Source of the DNA: an uncultured Pelagibacteraceae bacterium
GTDB taxonomy: Bacteria > Pseudomonadota > Alphaproteobacteria > Pelagibacterales > Pelagibacteraceae
DNA length: 64,000 bases
Reading direction: 5' to 3'
Assembly: GCA_902613915.1 (NCBI GenBank)
Contig: CACMJB010000004.1
Coordinates: forward strand, 55,741 to 119,740
Both the position numbers and the translations under genes were made by a program. Under the pieces are notes generated by a model. It was not told the origin of the DNA. It was given only the letters and a program-made list of their open reading frames with translations, and did no database searches. Of this stretch, positions 18,814-28,182 are shown one piece after another; the stretch's first letter is position 1; every line of letters starts with the position of its first letter.

Positions 18814-19944
18814 TTAAAATGACACCCATTTCTTTTTTGAAGAGGATTTTACGCATCCATCAATAAACTTGGCTGTAAGCAAACCTTCATAGGCTGTTGG
18901 GAAGAAAAATCTTGTATTTCTGTTCTTAGAATTAATTTTTGAAGCTATTTCTCTATAAAGGTTTGAAAAAGCACTCAGGTAACCCTCAGGATGCCCATAT
19001 TTTATTCTTGAAAATTTTTTTGAGAAATGACTTTCATTAAATCCTCTTTCTAAAATTTTAGTTGCACCATTCGCTGAACTAAACTTTAAATAATTTGGAT
19101 CGTTTTGAACCCACTCCATACTACCTTTTGATCCAAATACTCTTATTTTTAAGCCGTAAACACCGCCCTTAGCAGTTGTCGATGCCCAGAATAAACCTTT
19201 TGCGCCATTCTCATAATCAATAAAAACTTGCGCATTAGTATCAAATTTAATTTTTTTTGAATATTGTTTAATATCAGCGAATAATTTAACCCCTTTCAAA
19301 CCAGTTATGTAATTACATAAATGATATGCATGAGATCCTATTTCATTAAGTACTGTTGAAACACCAGCAATTTTTTTATCAAGTTTCCATTTGAAAACTT
19401 TTTTAGCTGTTGCTGAAGTAACTTTTTTTCCGTTCGACCAGTCTTGAATATATTCCACATTTACATATTCAACATCACCTAATTTTTTTTCTTCAATTAA
19501 TTTTTTTGCATACCTTACCATCGGGTATGCAGAATAATTATGTGTTAACCCATAAACAATTTTTTTATTTCTAGTTATTGTTTTATAAAGTTTTTTTGCT
19601 TGAGATAAGGAGCCTGCAAATGGTTTATCAGATATTACATGAATGTTATTTTTAATAAATAGCTCAGCTATTTCTTGATGACTTCCTGGTGGAGTCATAA
19701 TAGCAACAACTTCGATGCCATCTTTCCTCTTTTTTTCAGCTAAGCAAAGCTCTTTATAATTTTTATAACATCTATCTTTTCTAAGACCGATTGAGTTTCC
19801 AAAAGATTGATTAATCTTATGATTTCTTGAAAAAACACCTGATACAATTTTAAATTTATCGTCAAATCTAGACGCTATACGATGCACGTGACCAATCCAA
19901 GATCCTGGGCCACCACCAATTATACCTAGCCTTAAACGTTTCAT
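18814..19944 (-). CDS. Gfo/Idh/MocA-family oxidoreductase (second of three)
   Basis: The 376-residue protein begins with LGIIGGGPGSWIGHVH, a glycine-rich nucleotide site, and has the SDKPF variant of the family's EKP motif near residue 102. The catalytic-region stretch NEIGSHAYHLCNYITG lies in the C-terminal domain. Length and motifs resemble sugar and inositol dehydrogenase-like members. There is no gap to the genes on either side. Three diverged paralogues in a row suggest sequential oxidation or epimerisation of related substrates, or different substrate ranges (inference). Confidence 0.87.
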   Translation of the reverse strand: MKRLRLGIIGGGPGSWIGHVHRIASRFDDKFKIVSGVFSRNHKINQSFGNSIGLRKDRCYKNYKELCLAEKKRKDGIEVVAIMTPPGSHQEIAELFIKNNIHVISDKPFAGSLSQAKKLYKTITRNKKIVYGLTHNYSAYPMVRYAKKLIEEKKLGDVEYVNVEYIQDWSNGKKVTSATAKKVFKWKLDKKIAGVSTVLNEIGSHAYHLCNYITGLKGVKLFADIKQYSKKIKFDTNAQVFIDYENGAKGLFWASTTAKGGVYGLKIRVFGSKGSMEWVQNDPNYLKFSSANGATKILERGFNESHFSKKFSRIKYGHPEGYLSAFSNLYREIASKINSKNRNTRFFFPTAYEGLLTAKFIDGCVKSSSKKKWVSF

Positions 19945-20985
19945 TTAATTTATTTTTATTTTTTTTCCTGACTTAGCGCTTTTAACTATTGCATCAAATA
20001 TTTTAAGAGATTGCAAGCCATCATACCCGCTTACTTTAGGAGTAGTTTTTTTTTGAACAACATCGCATAAATGATTGATTTGATTAATAAGAGTAAACCT
20101 ACTTAATTTTGAGTTTTCGTATTTATAAAAAATAGGCTTCCACCAACTTCTCTCACTTTTATTATACCAATACTTATAATTAGGAAACTGAATAGAGCCT
20201 TTTGTCCCCCCAATATAATAAGCTGACTGATTTGTAATTGGATAAGCAGGATTTTCCCCAGCTGTTAGTTCGTAACTCCAAGGAGCAACAATAGTATCAG
20301 AAACATTTAATGTACACATAGTTCCAGATTTGAATATCAGGTTTACGATAGCCGTGTCCTCTACTTGATGCTTACGAATAGAATTTGATGTTGATGCCTG
20401 CACATATTTAACTGTACCTAGCAAATAACAAATCATATCAATATCATGAACAAGATTAATTCCTAGAGGACCTCCGCCTTTTTTAGTTCTCCATTTTTCT
20501 TTATAGTATTCATTATGTTTGTATAGCCAGCACATAACGTTTGCCGAAACTATTTTTCCTATTTTTCCTTTTTCAATTTTATTCTTTACATTAGAAACAA
20601 TATCATTGTGTCTTCTATGGTAACCTATTAACAAGGGAGTTCTATTCTTCTTTGCATTTGAAATAATTTTTTTAGCTGAATTGATATTATCTGAGATAGG
20701 TTTTTCAAGTAACGTAGGTATTCCAGCTTTTAAAAAACTTGATGTATGTTTTTCATGAAATTGATTTGGGGTAGCTACAATTACAGCATCAGGCTTATTT
20801 TCTTTAATAAGATTGTTTGAATTTTTGTAAAAAGGTACTTTAAATTTTTTAGCATGTATTTTTGATTTATCACTAATATCTACAATTGAATGGAGAGTAG
20901 CTTTTTTGCTTAAATGAATTGCTTTTAAATGCTGGTTTCCCATTAGGCCAATTCCAACTACAGCTATTTTTACTTTATTTCTCAT
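19945..20985 (-). CDS. Gfo/Idh/MocA-family oxidoreductase (third of three)
   Basis: The 346-residue member has VAVVGIGLMGNQHLKAI at the N-terminus, the canonical LEKPIS near residue 94 and GGPLGINLVHDIDMICYLLG with the catalytic-region H-D-I-D. Its closest functional analogues cannot be told from motifs alone; inositol-, sugar- or sugar-acid dehydrogenase activity is plausible. It overlaps the CitE-like gene upstream by 11 bp and abuts the next Gfo/Idh gene. Confidence 0.87.
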   Translation of the reverse strand: MRNKVKIAVVGIGLMGNQHLKAIHLSKKATLHSIVDISDKSKIHAKKFKVPFYKNSNNLIKENKPDAVIVATPNQFHEKHTSSFLKAGIPTLLEKPISDNINSAKKIISNAKKNRTPLLIGYHRRHNDIVSNVKNKIEKGKIGKIVSANVMCWLYKHNEYYKEKWRTKKGGGPLGINLVHDIDMICYLLGTVKYVQASTSNSIRKHQVEDTAIVNLIFKSGTMCTLNVSDTIVAPWSYELTAGENPAYPITNQSAYYIGGTKGSIQFPNYKYWYNKSERSWWKPIFYKYENSKLSRFTLINQINHLCDVVQKKTTPKVSGYDGLQSLKIFDAIVKSAKSGKKIKIN

Positions 20986-21625
20986 TAAATATATTGTTTG
21001 CTATCTCAATCTGATTGGGATGGATACAAGCTTTACCGGCGTAACCTAGATCTTTTACAAGCAAGCAAGATTTTTTAAAACCATCTAGATCTTTAAAATT
21101 AAGATAGGAGGTATCTATAGGGTTTTTTGAATACTTTGCAATGAGTTTTCTGTACTCGAGTATCTCCTGTTCATCGGCAGAAACTTTTAGATTTATAGAC
21201 TTAGCCAAATCATGTGAACCAAAAGATATATTTTTTACTCTATCTTTAAAATTTGAAATTTCATCAAGATTATCTAGGCCTTTCTGACTTTCTATAATTG
21301 GAATTATATCTGTATCTATCTTTTCAATTTTTTTTAATTCTTCATGTATTTCGGACAGTTGATTTTTACTTTCAGTAAATGGAAGAAAAATACCTATAAA
21401 CTTTTCACTACAAACAAAATTTAAATCTAAATTTGAATTAATTCTAATATAAGTATTGTTTTTATTTACATTACAATTTCGGATTATTTTCTTAGCATTA
21501 TCTTTTTCATTATCAGGAACTGTCGACTCCAGATCAATTACGATTAAATCAGCATTTAAAGTGTATGCTTTTTTTATTTTTTTTTCCTCATGACCAGGAA
21601 CAAATAATACTGATCTAAATTTCAT
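20975..21625 (-). CDS. HpcH/HpaI (CitE-like) aldolase/lyase
   Basis: A 216-residue TIM-barrel protein of the CitE/malyl-CoA lyase group. Seen are RSVLFVPGHEEKKI at the start, DLIVIDLESTVPDNEK with the acidic residues, YIRINS with the conserved Arg, PIIESQKGLDNLDEI, SFGSHDLAKSI and GKACIHPNQIEIANNIF. It lacks the long C-terminal lid of full malyl-CoA lyases, so it is of the short CitE-like kind. Such enzymes cleave or form C-C bonds in beta-hydroxyacyl-CoA thioesters. It overlaps both neighbours by 11 bp, which fits a step after CoA activation in this operon (inference). Confidence 0.84.
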   Translation of the reverse strand: MKFRSVLFVPGHEEKKIKKAYTLNADLIVIDLESTVPDNEKDNAKKIIRNCNVNKNNTYIRINSNLDLNFVCSEKFIGIFLPFTESKNQLSEIHEELKKIEKIDTDIIPIIESQKGLDNLDEISNFKDRVKNISFGSHDLAKSINLKVSADEQEILEYRKLIAKYSKNPIDTSYLNFKDLDGFKKSCLLVKDLGYAGKACIHPNQIEIANNIFNEK

Positions 21626-22703
21626 ACTTGCTCAGTTTTTTATAATCTAAATCTATACCTAAACCTGGACCTGAGGGTAGTTTATATTTACCATTTAAAG
21701 CTCTTTTAAAACTTGGATAAAATTCTTGATCTATATCAAGATAAAATCTTTCAATATAAGTTTCATTTTTCATCAATGAAGCTAATTGAAGCGTCGCAAG
21801 AAACCCAGGTCCAAAATACGCTGTATGTGGCATTACCGAAATATTATTTTTTTCTGCATGTTGAATAATTTTAAACATTTCGTAAATTCCCCCAACCTTA
21901 ATCACTGAAGGCTGAACATATGATACTGCGTTTTGATCGATCATTGATTTAAACTCAAATTCTGTGCAAGCATTTTCACCACAGGCAATCGGTATATCCA
22001 ACTCTTTTTTTAATTTAGCTAACGTCTGATAATCCTCAGGAGGATAAATTGGTTCCTCTAACCATGTAAGCCTCATTTCCTGCAAGAAATCTTTTTTTGC
22101 CAAAGTTTCTTCATAAGTCCAAGGACAATTGGTGTCTAACATTAAAGGTAGATTGCCAGTTCCTTTTCTACCAGCTTCAATACAATTATTTTCTATTTCA
22201 TGAAGCTTTATCGCCTGATAACCATCATCTAATGATTGTTTACATTTTTGTTCTACAATCTTTGGGTCTCCGTATCTAAATAAACTTGAGTAAGCTTTAA
22301 AGAGATCTTTGTTTTTTTTTCCTAATAATTCATGAATTGGTTTATTTTTTTCTTTACCTAGCGCATCCCATAGTGCGATTTCAACACCTGAGATTGCGAA
22401 CATTGTAATTCCATATCTACCAAATAAATGAAGAGATTTTTGAAGGGTTAAAATGAGTTCGGGTATATTAGTCATTTCCTTGCCAACTAATAATGGAGCA
22501 ACCATATCTTCAATTGCTATTTTTACCGCCTTCCAGCTTGTGTAGCCAAAGGCTTCGCCCCAACCAATAATGCCTTTATCAGTTTCTACTTTGACTAAAT
22601 TAAATTCTAAGCTCTTCCATTCCTTTCCATGGAAAATAACTTTTTTTCCACCATGACTAAAAGGCATACTCAAAGTTATAGCTTTGATAGATTTTATTTT
22701 CAT
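21615..22703 (-). CDS. Mandelate racemase/muconate lactonizing-family enzyme
   Basis: Enolase-superfamily enzyme. The N-terminal capping domain is followed by a barrel with an acid/base K166-x-H168 (in AIKLHE). Metal ligands appear at D190 (in MLDTN), E216 or E217 (in LEEP) and E243 (in CGEN), with a catalytic H293 in MPHTAYFGPG. The K-x-H form and the terminal His point to acid-sugar or related carboxylate dehydratases/racemases rather than muconate cycloisomerases, but the substrate cannot be read from sequence. There is no gap to the crotonase gene upstream. Confidence 0.87.
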   Translation of the reverse strand: MKIKSIKAITLSMPFSHGGKKVIFHGKEWKSLEFNLVKVETDKGIIGWGEAFGYTSWKAVKIAIEDMVAPLLVGKEMTNIPELILTLQKSLHLFGRYGITMFAISGVEIALWDALGKEKNKPIHELLGKKNKDLFKAYSSLFRYGDPKIVEQKCKQSLDDGYQAIKLHEIENNCIEAGRKGTGNLPLMLDTNCPWTYEETLAKKDFLQEMRLTWLEEPIYPPEDYQTLAKLKKELDIPIACGENACTEFEFKSMIDQNAVSYVQPSVIKVGGIYEMFKIIQHAEKNNISVMPHTAYFGPGFLATLQLASLMKNETYIERFYLDIDQEFYPSFKRALNGKYKLPSGPGLGIDLDYKKLSKYEI

Positions 22704-23474
22704 TTACCTGAATTTTTTGAAATTAGGTTTTCTTTTTTCTAAGAAAGCTTTTGCGCCCTCTGCTTGCTCTCCTGTTTTAAAATACTCTGGGGACACCTCT
22801 TCGACCATACTTTTTTGTGTAATTTTTAAAATCTCATCAAATTGTTTTCTAAAACTTGCTTTTAAAATTTTTAAACACGTTGGAGCTGCTTTTAATATTT
22901 CATCACCGTATTTTTTAACTTCATCATCTAATTTTTCTTTTTTGACAACTGAGTTGACTAATCCCCAATTCATCATTTCAGTTGCTGAATATCTTTTACA
23001 TGTCATCCACATTTCTCTAGCTCGTTTGTGACCAAGAATGTTTGCTGAATGTGCAACAATTGCTCCTCCAGCTGGTGAACCAACTCTTGGTCCATTTTGA
23101 CCAAAAATTGAATTCTCACTTGCTATAGTTAAATCGCAAAAGTAAGCCATGTGATTACCTCCGCCTATTGCGTAACCATCTACTTTTGCAATTATAGGTT
23201 TGCTACATTTTGTTAAATGAATGTGAAATTCGTATTCATGATCTTTAAATTCTTTTGAACTTTCCCAATTCATATCGCCTCCAGAACAGAAGGCTCTGTC
23301 ACCAGCGCCAGATAAAACAATAATTCCAACTTCTTTGTCTTTTTCAGCAAGATCTAATGCTGTTTTTAATTCTTGAAGAGTTACAGGAGTAAAAGCATTT
23401 AAAACCTTAGGTCTATTAATTGTAACGTGTGCATAATCATCTTTTACTTCATATATTATATCTTTAAATTGCAT
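22704..23474 (-). CDS. Enoyl-CoA hydratase/isomerase family, MenB/BadI-like
   Basis: A 256-residue crotonase-fold protein with oxyanion-hole segments AFCSGGD (about 60-66) and GYAIGGGNHMAYFCDLTIAS (about 98-117). The start MQFKDIIYE, the GAGDRAFCSGGD block, the FGQNGPRVGS block and the MWMTCKRYSATE block resemble MenB (naphthoyl-CoA synthase) and BadI (2-ketocyclohexanecarboxyl-CoA hydrolase, ring opening) more than fatty-acid hydratases. This comparison is from memory of the families. It overlaps the CoA-ligase gene by 11 bp, consistent with acting on the CoA thioester that enzyme makes. Confidence 0.84.
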   Translation of the reverse strand: MQFKDIIYEVKDDYAHVTINRPKVLNAFTPVTLQELKTALDLAEKDKEVGIIVLSGAGDRAFCSGGDMNWESSKEFKDHEYEFHIHLTKCSKPIIAKVDGYAIGGGNHMAYFCDLTIASENSIFGQNGPRVGSPAGGAIVAHSANILGHKRAREMWMTCKRYSATEMMNWGLVNSVVKKEKLDDEVKKYGDEILKAAPTCLKILKASFRKQFDEILKITQKSMVEEVSPEYFKTGEQAEGAKAFLEKRKPNFKKFR

Positions 23475-25377
23475 GTGCTCTTATCTCCTCAACTGACTCG
23501 GGGTTTAACAAAGTTGAAATATCACCTGGATCCTCTTTTGCTAAACAAGATTTAATAACTCTTCTCATTATTTTCATATTTCTTGTTTTAGGTAAATCTT
23601 TTACAAATATTATTTTATCAGGCTTAAATGATTTTCCTAAGTCATTTATAACTAAATTTTCAAAGTAACTTTCTTTTTCTTCGCTATTCTCTAGAAGAAC
23701 TATTGATAGGATGATTTTTGAACCCTTATTTTCATCCGGAATACCTACAGCTGCTACCTCTTTCGCTTTACCGCTTTTAACGATAACGCTTTCAAGTTCA
23801 GATGGGCCTATTCTTTTGCCAGAAACTTTGATTGTGTCATCTGATCTACCGTGTAAAAACCAATGACCGTCTTTATCTTTACTAGCTAAATCACCATGCA
23901 CCCAAAAATCTTTTATTATACTCCAATAGTTTTTTATATATCTGTCATCATCATTCCATAAACTTTTAGTCAACCCAATCGAAGATTTTCTCATTACAAG
24001 TTCGCCCATTTCATCTGTAGAAACTTTTTTTCCATCTAGAGTTAAAATGTCTGCACTCATCCCAGGTATTGGAGCATTAAAAGATCCGACCTTAAAAGGT
24101 CTATGTAAGCAACAATGCAAAATAGATCCTGATACTTCTGTTCCGCCAGCAGAGTTCATTATCGGTACTTTAGATTTACCTATAAATTCAAATAACCATT
24201 TCCAAGGTTTTTCAGTCCAAGGTTCACCTCCTGTGCAGACTATTCGTAATGAATTTAAGTTTAAATCTTTGAAAAGTTTTTTATCTTTAATCATTTGTGC
24301 TCTGATAAGTGCTGGCGATAACTCAGTCCAAGAAACTTTATATTTTTCAATTAGTTTCCAAAATCTTACTTCATCAGGAAAATCTGGAACACCTTCTGCA
24401 ATAACCATTTTTGCTCCATGCAAAGAAGCAATTGTTGCTGACTTAGATCCGACCATCCACCCCATATCAGCCATACAAAGATGAATATCATTTTGTTTAA
24501 AGTCAGCTAATACACCTTCATCAAAAGACATTTTGGATACTAAGCCTACGTGAGTGTATACACATCCTTTAGGTTTTCCCGTAGTTCCAGATGTAAAATG
24601 TATAATCGCGGGATCCTCTGAATTCATTTCTTCAGTAGTTAGTTTTTCAGAAACATTATTAAAATTTTCCCAGTTAAATATCTTTTTACCTGTATCTTTT
24701 CCTAATAAAAAAATTTTACTTAATGACTGAACCTGATCTAAGTCATTCTTTACTAAATCAAACATTCGAATTTCTTTTCCTTTTCTAAATGTTTTTTCTA
24801 CTGTGAAAATACCTTTCGCTTTTGCAATATTTAATCTTTCTACGACAGCTTTAGACCCGTATCCTGAAAATAATGGAAGAACAACACAACCAATTTTTAA
24901 AATTGCAAAATAAGCAATGTAAGTCTCGATGAACTGGGGCATATATAATGCAATCACATCTCCTTTTTTAAACCCGTTAATTTTTAATGAATTTCCAACT
25001 TTAGATATTTGCTTATCAAATTCTTCATAAGTAATTGAGCTTTCTTTCCCATCTTCTCTTTCAGCAAAAATAAAAGTCTTTTTAAAAAATTCTTGATTCT
25101 TATGTCGATCTATACAATTAAGAACAATATTAGTTTTCCCTCCTACACACCACTTGGTCCAAGGAGTTCCCTCGGATTCATCTAATATTTTTGTATATGG
25201 TTTATAAAATTTTAAATCACTAAATTTAATTACTTTGTCCCAAAGCCATCCTGGATCTGAAAAACTTTTCTTTTCTAATTCATCATAATCTTTCGTTTTA
25301 CAGTATTTAATAAATTTAGTTAGTTTTGAATTTTGAACCTGATTTTTAGATGGATGCCAAATGATTTCTTTAGACAC
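23464..25377 (-). CDS. Acyl-CoA synthetase, acetyl/acetoacetyl-CoA synthetase-like
   Basis: ATP-dependent CoA ligase of the ANL superfamily, 637 residues. It has an ACAS-type N-terminal extension, the P-loop FTSGTTGKPKG (261-271), the STGGTE-type motif as SAGGTEVSG, the hinge-region HGRSDDTIKVSGKRIGPSE and the adenylation lysine K602 in a TRNMKIMRR context (usually TRSGKIMRR). Size and N-terminus resemble acetyl-, propionyl- or acetoacetyl-CoA synthetases; the true acid substrate is unknown. It lies 5 nt after the PanE-like gene and overlaps the crotonase gene. Confidence 0.87.
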   Translation of the reverse strand: MSKEIIWHPSKNQVQNSKLTKFIKYCKTKDYDELEKKSFSDPGWLWDKVIKFSDLKFYKPYTKILDESEGTPWTKWCVGGKTNIVLNCIDRHKNQEFFKKTFIFAEREDGKESSITYEEFDKQISKVGNSLKINGFKKGDVIALYMPQFIETYIAYFAILKIGCVVLPLFSGYGSKAVVERLNIAKAKGIFTVEKTFRKGKEIRMFDLVKNDLDQVQSLSKIFLLGKDTGKKIFNWENFNNVSEKLTTEEMNSEDPAIIHFTSGTTGKPKGCVYTHVGLVSKMSFDEGVLADFKQNDIHLCMADMGWMVGSKSATIASLHGAKMVIAEGVPDFPDEVRFWKLIEKYKVSWTELSPALIRAQMIKDKKLFKDLNLNSLRIVCTGGEPWTEKPWKWLFEFIGKSKVPIMNSAGGTEVSGSILHCCLHRPFKVGSFNAPIPGMSADILTLDGKKVSTDEMGELVMRKSSIGLTKSLWNDDDRYIKNYWSIIKDFWVHGDLASKDKDGHWFLHGRSDDTIKVSGKRIGPSELESVIVKSGKAKEVAAVGIPDENKGSKIILSIVLLENSEEKESYFENLVINDLGKSFKPDKIIFVKDLPKTRNMKIMRRVIKSCLAKEDPGDISTLLNPESVEEIRAHAI

Positions 25378-25382
25378 AAGTC

Positions 25383-26327
25383 TTATACGTACATGCCCTC
25401 TTTGATTTTGATAATACTATACATTAAATCGTTTAATGGGGTTTTTACCCCGTGTTTTTTTCCTATCCTAGACACAGCTCCACTAATAAAATCAATTTCC
25501 GAGGCTCTCTTTTTAAGAACATCAAACGCCATGGAAGATTTATTTGTTTGCCTAGAGTCGACAATTCTATTGAACATTTCTAAACACTCATCTTCTGTTA
25601 CATCGACACCATCTGCTTTAGCTACATTTCTAGTTTCAAGAATTATATCTTTTCCTAATTTTCTAGACATGTTTTGATTTTTATTGCTGATATATAAATC
25701 TGTATGATGTAGATCAAATATAGCTGATAGAGGACCTATTGCAGTAAGTGCAAATAACTTCATCCATTTTCTTTTTTTAATATTTTCTTCAGTTCTTGTT
25801 TCTAATCCAAAAGCGGTAAAAGTTTCAGCTAAATCTTTAACTCTTTCAGTTGCTCCACCATTATATTCACCAATCCAAGATGGAAGACTTGCATGATTTT
25901 GAATAATTCCTGGACCTTGAACACTCGCTGCTTGAGTAGTAGACCCCCCTAAAACTTTATCTGTACCAGCAATTTCTTGCATGATTTCCTCATGACCAAT
26001 ACCGTTTTGAAAAGACATTAACATTGTCTTGTCGCCAATGATATTTTTTGAATTTGTCAAAGCTGTTTTTAAAGCTGTTGCTTTGCACATCACTATAATT
26101 GCATCAACTTTATCTAATGTTTTAGGTTCAGTAGTAGCTTTAATTTTAATTGTTCGATCTCCACCATAACCCATCATTTTTAACCCTTTTTTATTAATTT
26201 CATCTACATGTTCTTGCCAAACATCTATAAGAGTTACATTTAAACCCTTTTCAGCTAATAAACCTCCAAATAGACAGCCCATTGCTCCAGCGCCTAATAC
26301 AGCAACTTTTGTATCTTTATTTATCAT
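25383..26327 (-). CDS. Ketopantoate reductase-like (PanE/ApbA) oxidoreductase
   Basis: A 314-residue 2-hydroxyacid-type NADPH oxidoreductase. The nucleotide site is G-A-G-A-M-G (12-17), NG at 108-109 is the family's substrate-binding pair, K187/K190 are candidates for the catalytic lysine, and SSMAFDVLKKRASEIDFISG holds the C-terminal conserved Ser and Glu. The Asn usually found just after the catalytic lysine region is replaced (FALTAIG). PanE-family proteins in catabolic operons often reduce or oxidise other branched 2-oxo acids, so pantothenate synthesis is not assumed. It overlaps livH by one base. Confidence 0.82.
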   Translation of the reverse strand: MINKDTKVAVLGAGAMGCLFGGLLAEKGLNVTLIDVWQEHVDEINKKGLKMMGYGGDRTIKIKATTEPKTLDKVDAIIVMCKATALKTALTNSKNIIGDKTMLMSFQNGIGHEEIMQEIAGTDKVLGGSTTQAASVQGPGIIQNHASLPSWIGEYNGGATERVKDLAETFTAFGLETRTEENIKKRKWMKLFALTAIGPLSAIFDLHHTDLYISNKNQNMSRKLGKDIILETRNVAKADGVDVTEDECLEMFNRIVDSRQTNKSSMAFDVLKKRASEIDFISGAVSRIGKKHGVKTPLNDLMYSIIKIKEGMYV

Positions 26328-27364
26328 TAAGCTTTCATTTTGACTTGAGTTCCAAAGAAACCAGTTGGTTTAATCATTAAAACAACTATCATTAATAAAA
26401 ATGCATATAGATCTTTATGGCTTCCAGAAATATAAAAAGATGAAGCTGTTTCAAATATACCAACAGTAAATCCGCCTACGATGGCGCCTGGAAGATTTCC
26501 AAATCCACCGACAACTGCTGCTGCGAAAGCCTTCATTAGAATAATGTAACCCATGAAAACCACAACTTGATAAGTTGGACCAACAAGCGTTCCTCCAATA
26601 CCAGCTATTGCACATGCTATTCCAAAAATTATTGAAATGTATAATGGAACATTTATTCCTACTAAATTTGAGACATCTTTTGAAAATGCTACAGCACGAA
26701 TACCTAATCCCATTTTAGTTTTGTTTAAAAAGAACCAAAGACCTGCAGCTACTCCAAGGCCTACTACTATCATCCAAATGTAAGTGATAGGTAAAAACAA
26801 ACCTCCAATTTCCATTGGCAAGCCTAATTCCGCTGGGAAAGGTTTTGCAACAGGATTCCAAATTAAATAAGCTACGTTAATCAAAACCACTGATAAACCA
26901 AATCCGCAAATGATTATTCCCATACCAGCAACAGTATAACCACCACCTTTTTTAGTTAATGGTCTTAAAAATACTCTCTCAATAAAAACACCAAATAGAC
27001 CCATTGAGACAAAAGCTGTAAATAAACAAACCACATAAATTATCCAACCATAAGCATCAGGAAAAACATTAAAAATCCATTCCTGATCTCCTAAAACGTT
27101 AAACATGGTTAAACCAGCAAAAGCTCCGATCATAAAAAATTCTCCGTGAGAAAAATTTACAACATCTAAACCTGTGTAAATTAATGAAATACCTAAAGCG
27201 ACAAGCCCATAAATTATACCTACAGATAACCCAATAGTTAAAACTGATTTTAACGATTCAATGTTCATGTCAGGACTGCTAACGCACCAAGCAATATAAA
27301 TAAGAACAAAAACGCTAAATATTATATTTTCACCCCTTTTTCCGATTCTAAGCTTATTGAACAT
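26327..27364 (-). CDS. livH: Branched-chain amino acid-type ABC transporter permease LivH
   Basis: Inner-membrane permease of the LivH family, 345 residues with about eight hydrophobic helices. It contains GLVALGISLIYTGLDVVNFSHGEFFMIGAFAG, a hallmark N-terminal pattern of LivH, and a C-terminal KAFAAAVVGGFGNLPGAIVGG coupling region. It is somewhat longer than E. coli LivH because of extra residues at the N-terminus and between helices. It overlaps livF by 11 bp. The matching LivM and LivG genes are on the opposite strand 3-5 kb away. Confidence 0.92.
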   Translation of the reverse strand: MFNKLRIGKRGENIIFSVFVLIYIAWCVSSPDMNIESLKSVLTIGLSVGIIYGLVALGISLIYTGLDVVNFSHGEFFMIGAFAGLTMFNVLGDQEWIFNVFPDAYGWIIYVVCLFTAFVSMGLFGVFIERVFLRPLTKKGGGYTVAGMGIIICGFGLSVVLINVAYLIWNPVAKPFPAELGLPMEIGGLFLPITYIWMIVVGLGVAAGLWFFLNKTKMGLGIRAVAFSKDVSNLVGINVPLYISIIFGIACAIAGIGGTLVGPTYQVVVFMGYIILMKAFAAAVVGGFGNLPGAIVGGFTVGIFETASSFYISGSHKDLYAFLLMIVVLMIKPTGFFGTQVKMKA

Positions 27365-28076
27365 TAACTTTTGTTCCTCCTAAATAAGATTCCTTAACAC
27401 TTTCATCGTACATGAGTTTTTTGCTATCGCCCTCAACATTAATTACACCGTCTTTAATTACATAACCATAGTCTGCTAAAAGAAGAGCCATTCTTACATT
27501 TTGCTCTACTATTAAAACTGTTAAACCATCTTTTCTAATTCTATTTATATTCTTAAAAATATCTAAAACAATTTGTGGCGCCAAGGCAGCGCTAGGTTCG
27601 TCTAGCATTATCATTTTAGGGTTAGACATTAATCCTCTTCCAATACAAAGCATTTGTAACTCTCCACCCGAAAGTGTTGCTGCTAATTGATCTTTTCTCT
27701 CATTTAATCTTGGAAAATAATTAAAAACTTTTTCTAAATTATCGTTTAATTGTTTTTTAGTTTTAAGAATGAAGCCACCTAGTCTTAAATTTTCTGTTAC
27801 TGACATTGCAGGAAAAACATCTTTACCTTGTGTAACTTGTACAAGTCCTCGGCCAACTATTTCATGTGGAGGTAAATTATGGATTTGCTCTCCATCAAAT
27901 TCTATTGATCCTTTCCAAGCTCTAATTAATCCTGATGTTGCTTTTAAGATTGTAGATTTGCCTGTACCGTTACCACCTAATAATGCAACTATAGATTGAT
28001 TATCAACTTTCATGTTGGCACCATTTAAAATTTGGACTGTGCCATAGCCTGAAACAAGCTGATCTATCTTAAGCAA
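27354..28076 (-). CDS. livF: Branched-chain amino acid-type ABC transporter ATPase LivF
   Basis: Cytoplasmic ATPase of the Liv-type importer, 240 residues: Walker A GGNGTGKST (about 34-42), signature LSGGELQML, Walker B MIMLDEPSAALAP, and the H-loop position replaced by Q in IVEQNV as is usual for LivF. The start is TTG at 28074-28076, placed 5 nt after a strong AGGAGG ribosome-binding site (28082-28087). It is the first gene of the minus-strand operon and is divergent from livK across 106 bp. Confidence 0.93.
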   Translation of the reverse strand: MLKIDQLVSGYGTVQILNGANMKVDNQSIVALLGGNGTGKSTILKATSGLIRAWKGSIEFDGEQIHNLPPHEIVGRGLVQVTQGKDVFPAMSVTENLRLGGFILKTKKQLNDNLEKVFNYFPRLNERKDQLAATLSGGELQMLCIGRGLMSNPKMIMLDEPSAALAPQIVLDIFKNINRIRKDGLTVLIVEQNVRMALLLADYGYVIKDGVINVEGDSKKLMYDESVKESYLGGTKVNVQ

Positions 28077-28182
28077 TTCCCCCTCCTGAATTGTTATGTA
28101 TAAAAATTATATCTATTTTTCATAGACATTATAACTTTAATTTTATAGCCTAATCAACAATTAATTAATTAATGGGGGATAT

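Noticed and set aside
24047..24484. Antisense open frame of 145 codons within the CoA-ligase gene
   Set aside because: A shadow of a conserved coding sequence; no ribosome-binding site or recognisable domain.
28077..28182. Riboswitch or structured leader in the livF/livK divergent gap
   Set aside because: Only ribosome-binding sites and A+T-rich spacer are evident; no stable stem or known riboswitch core was found.
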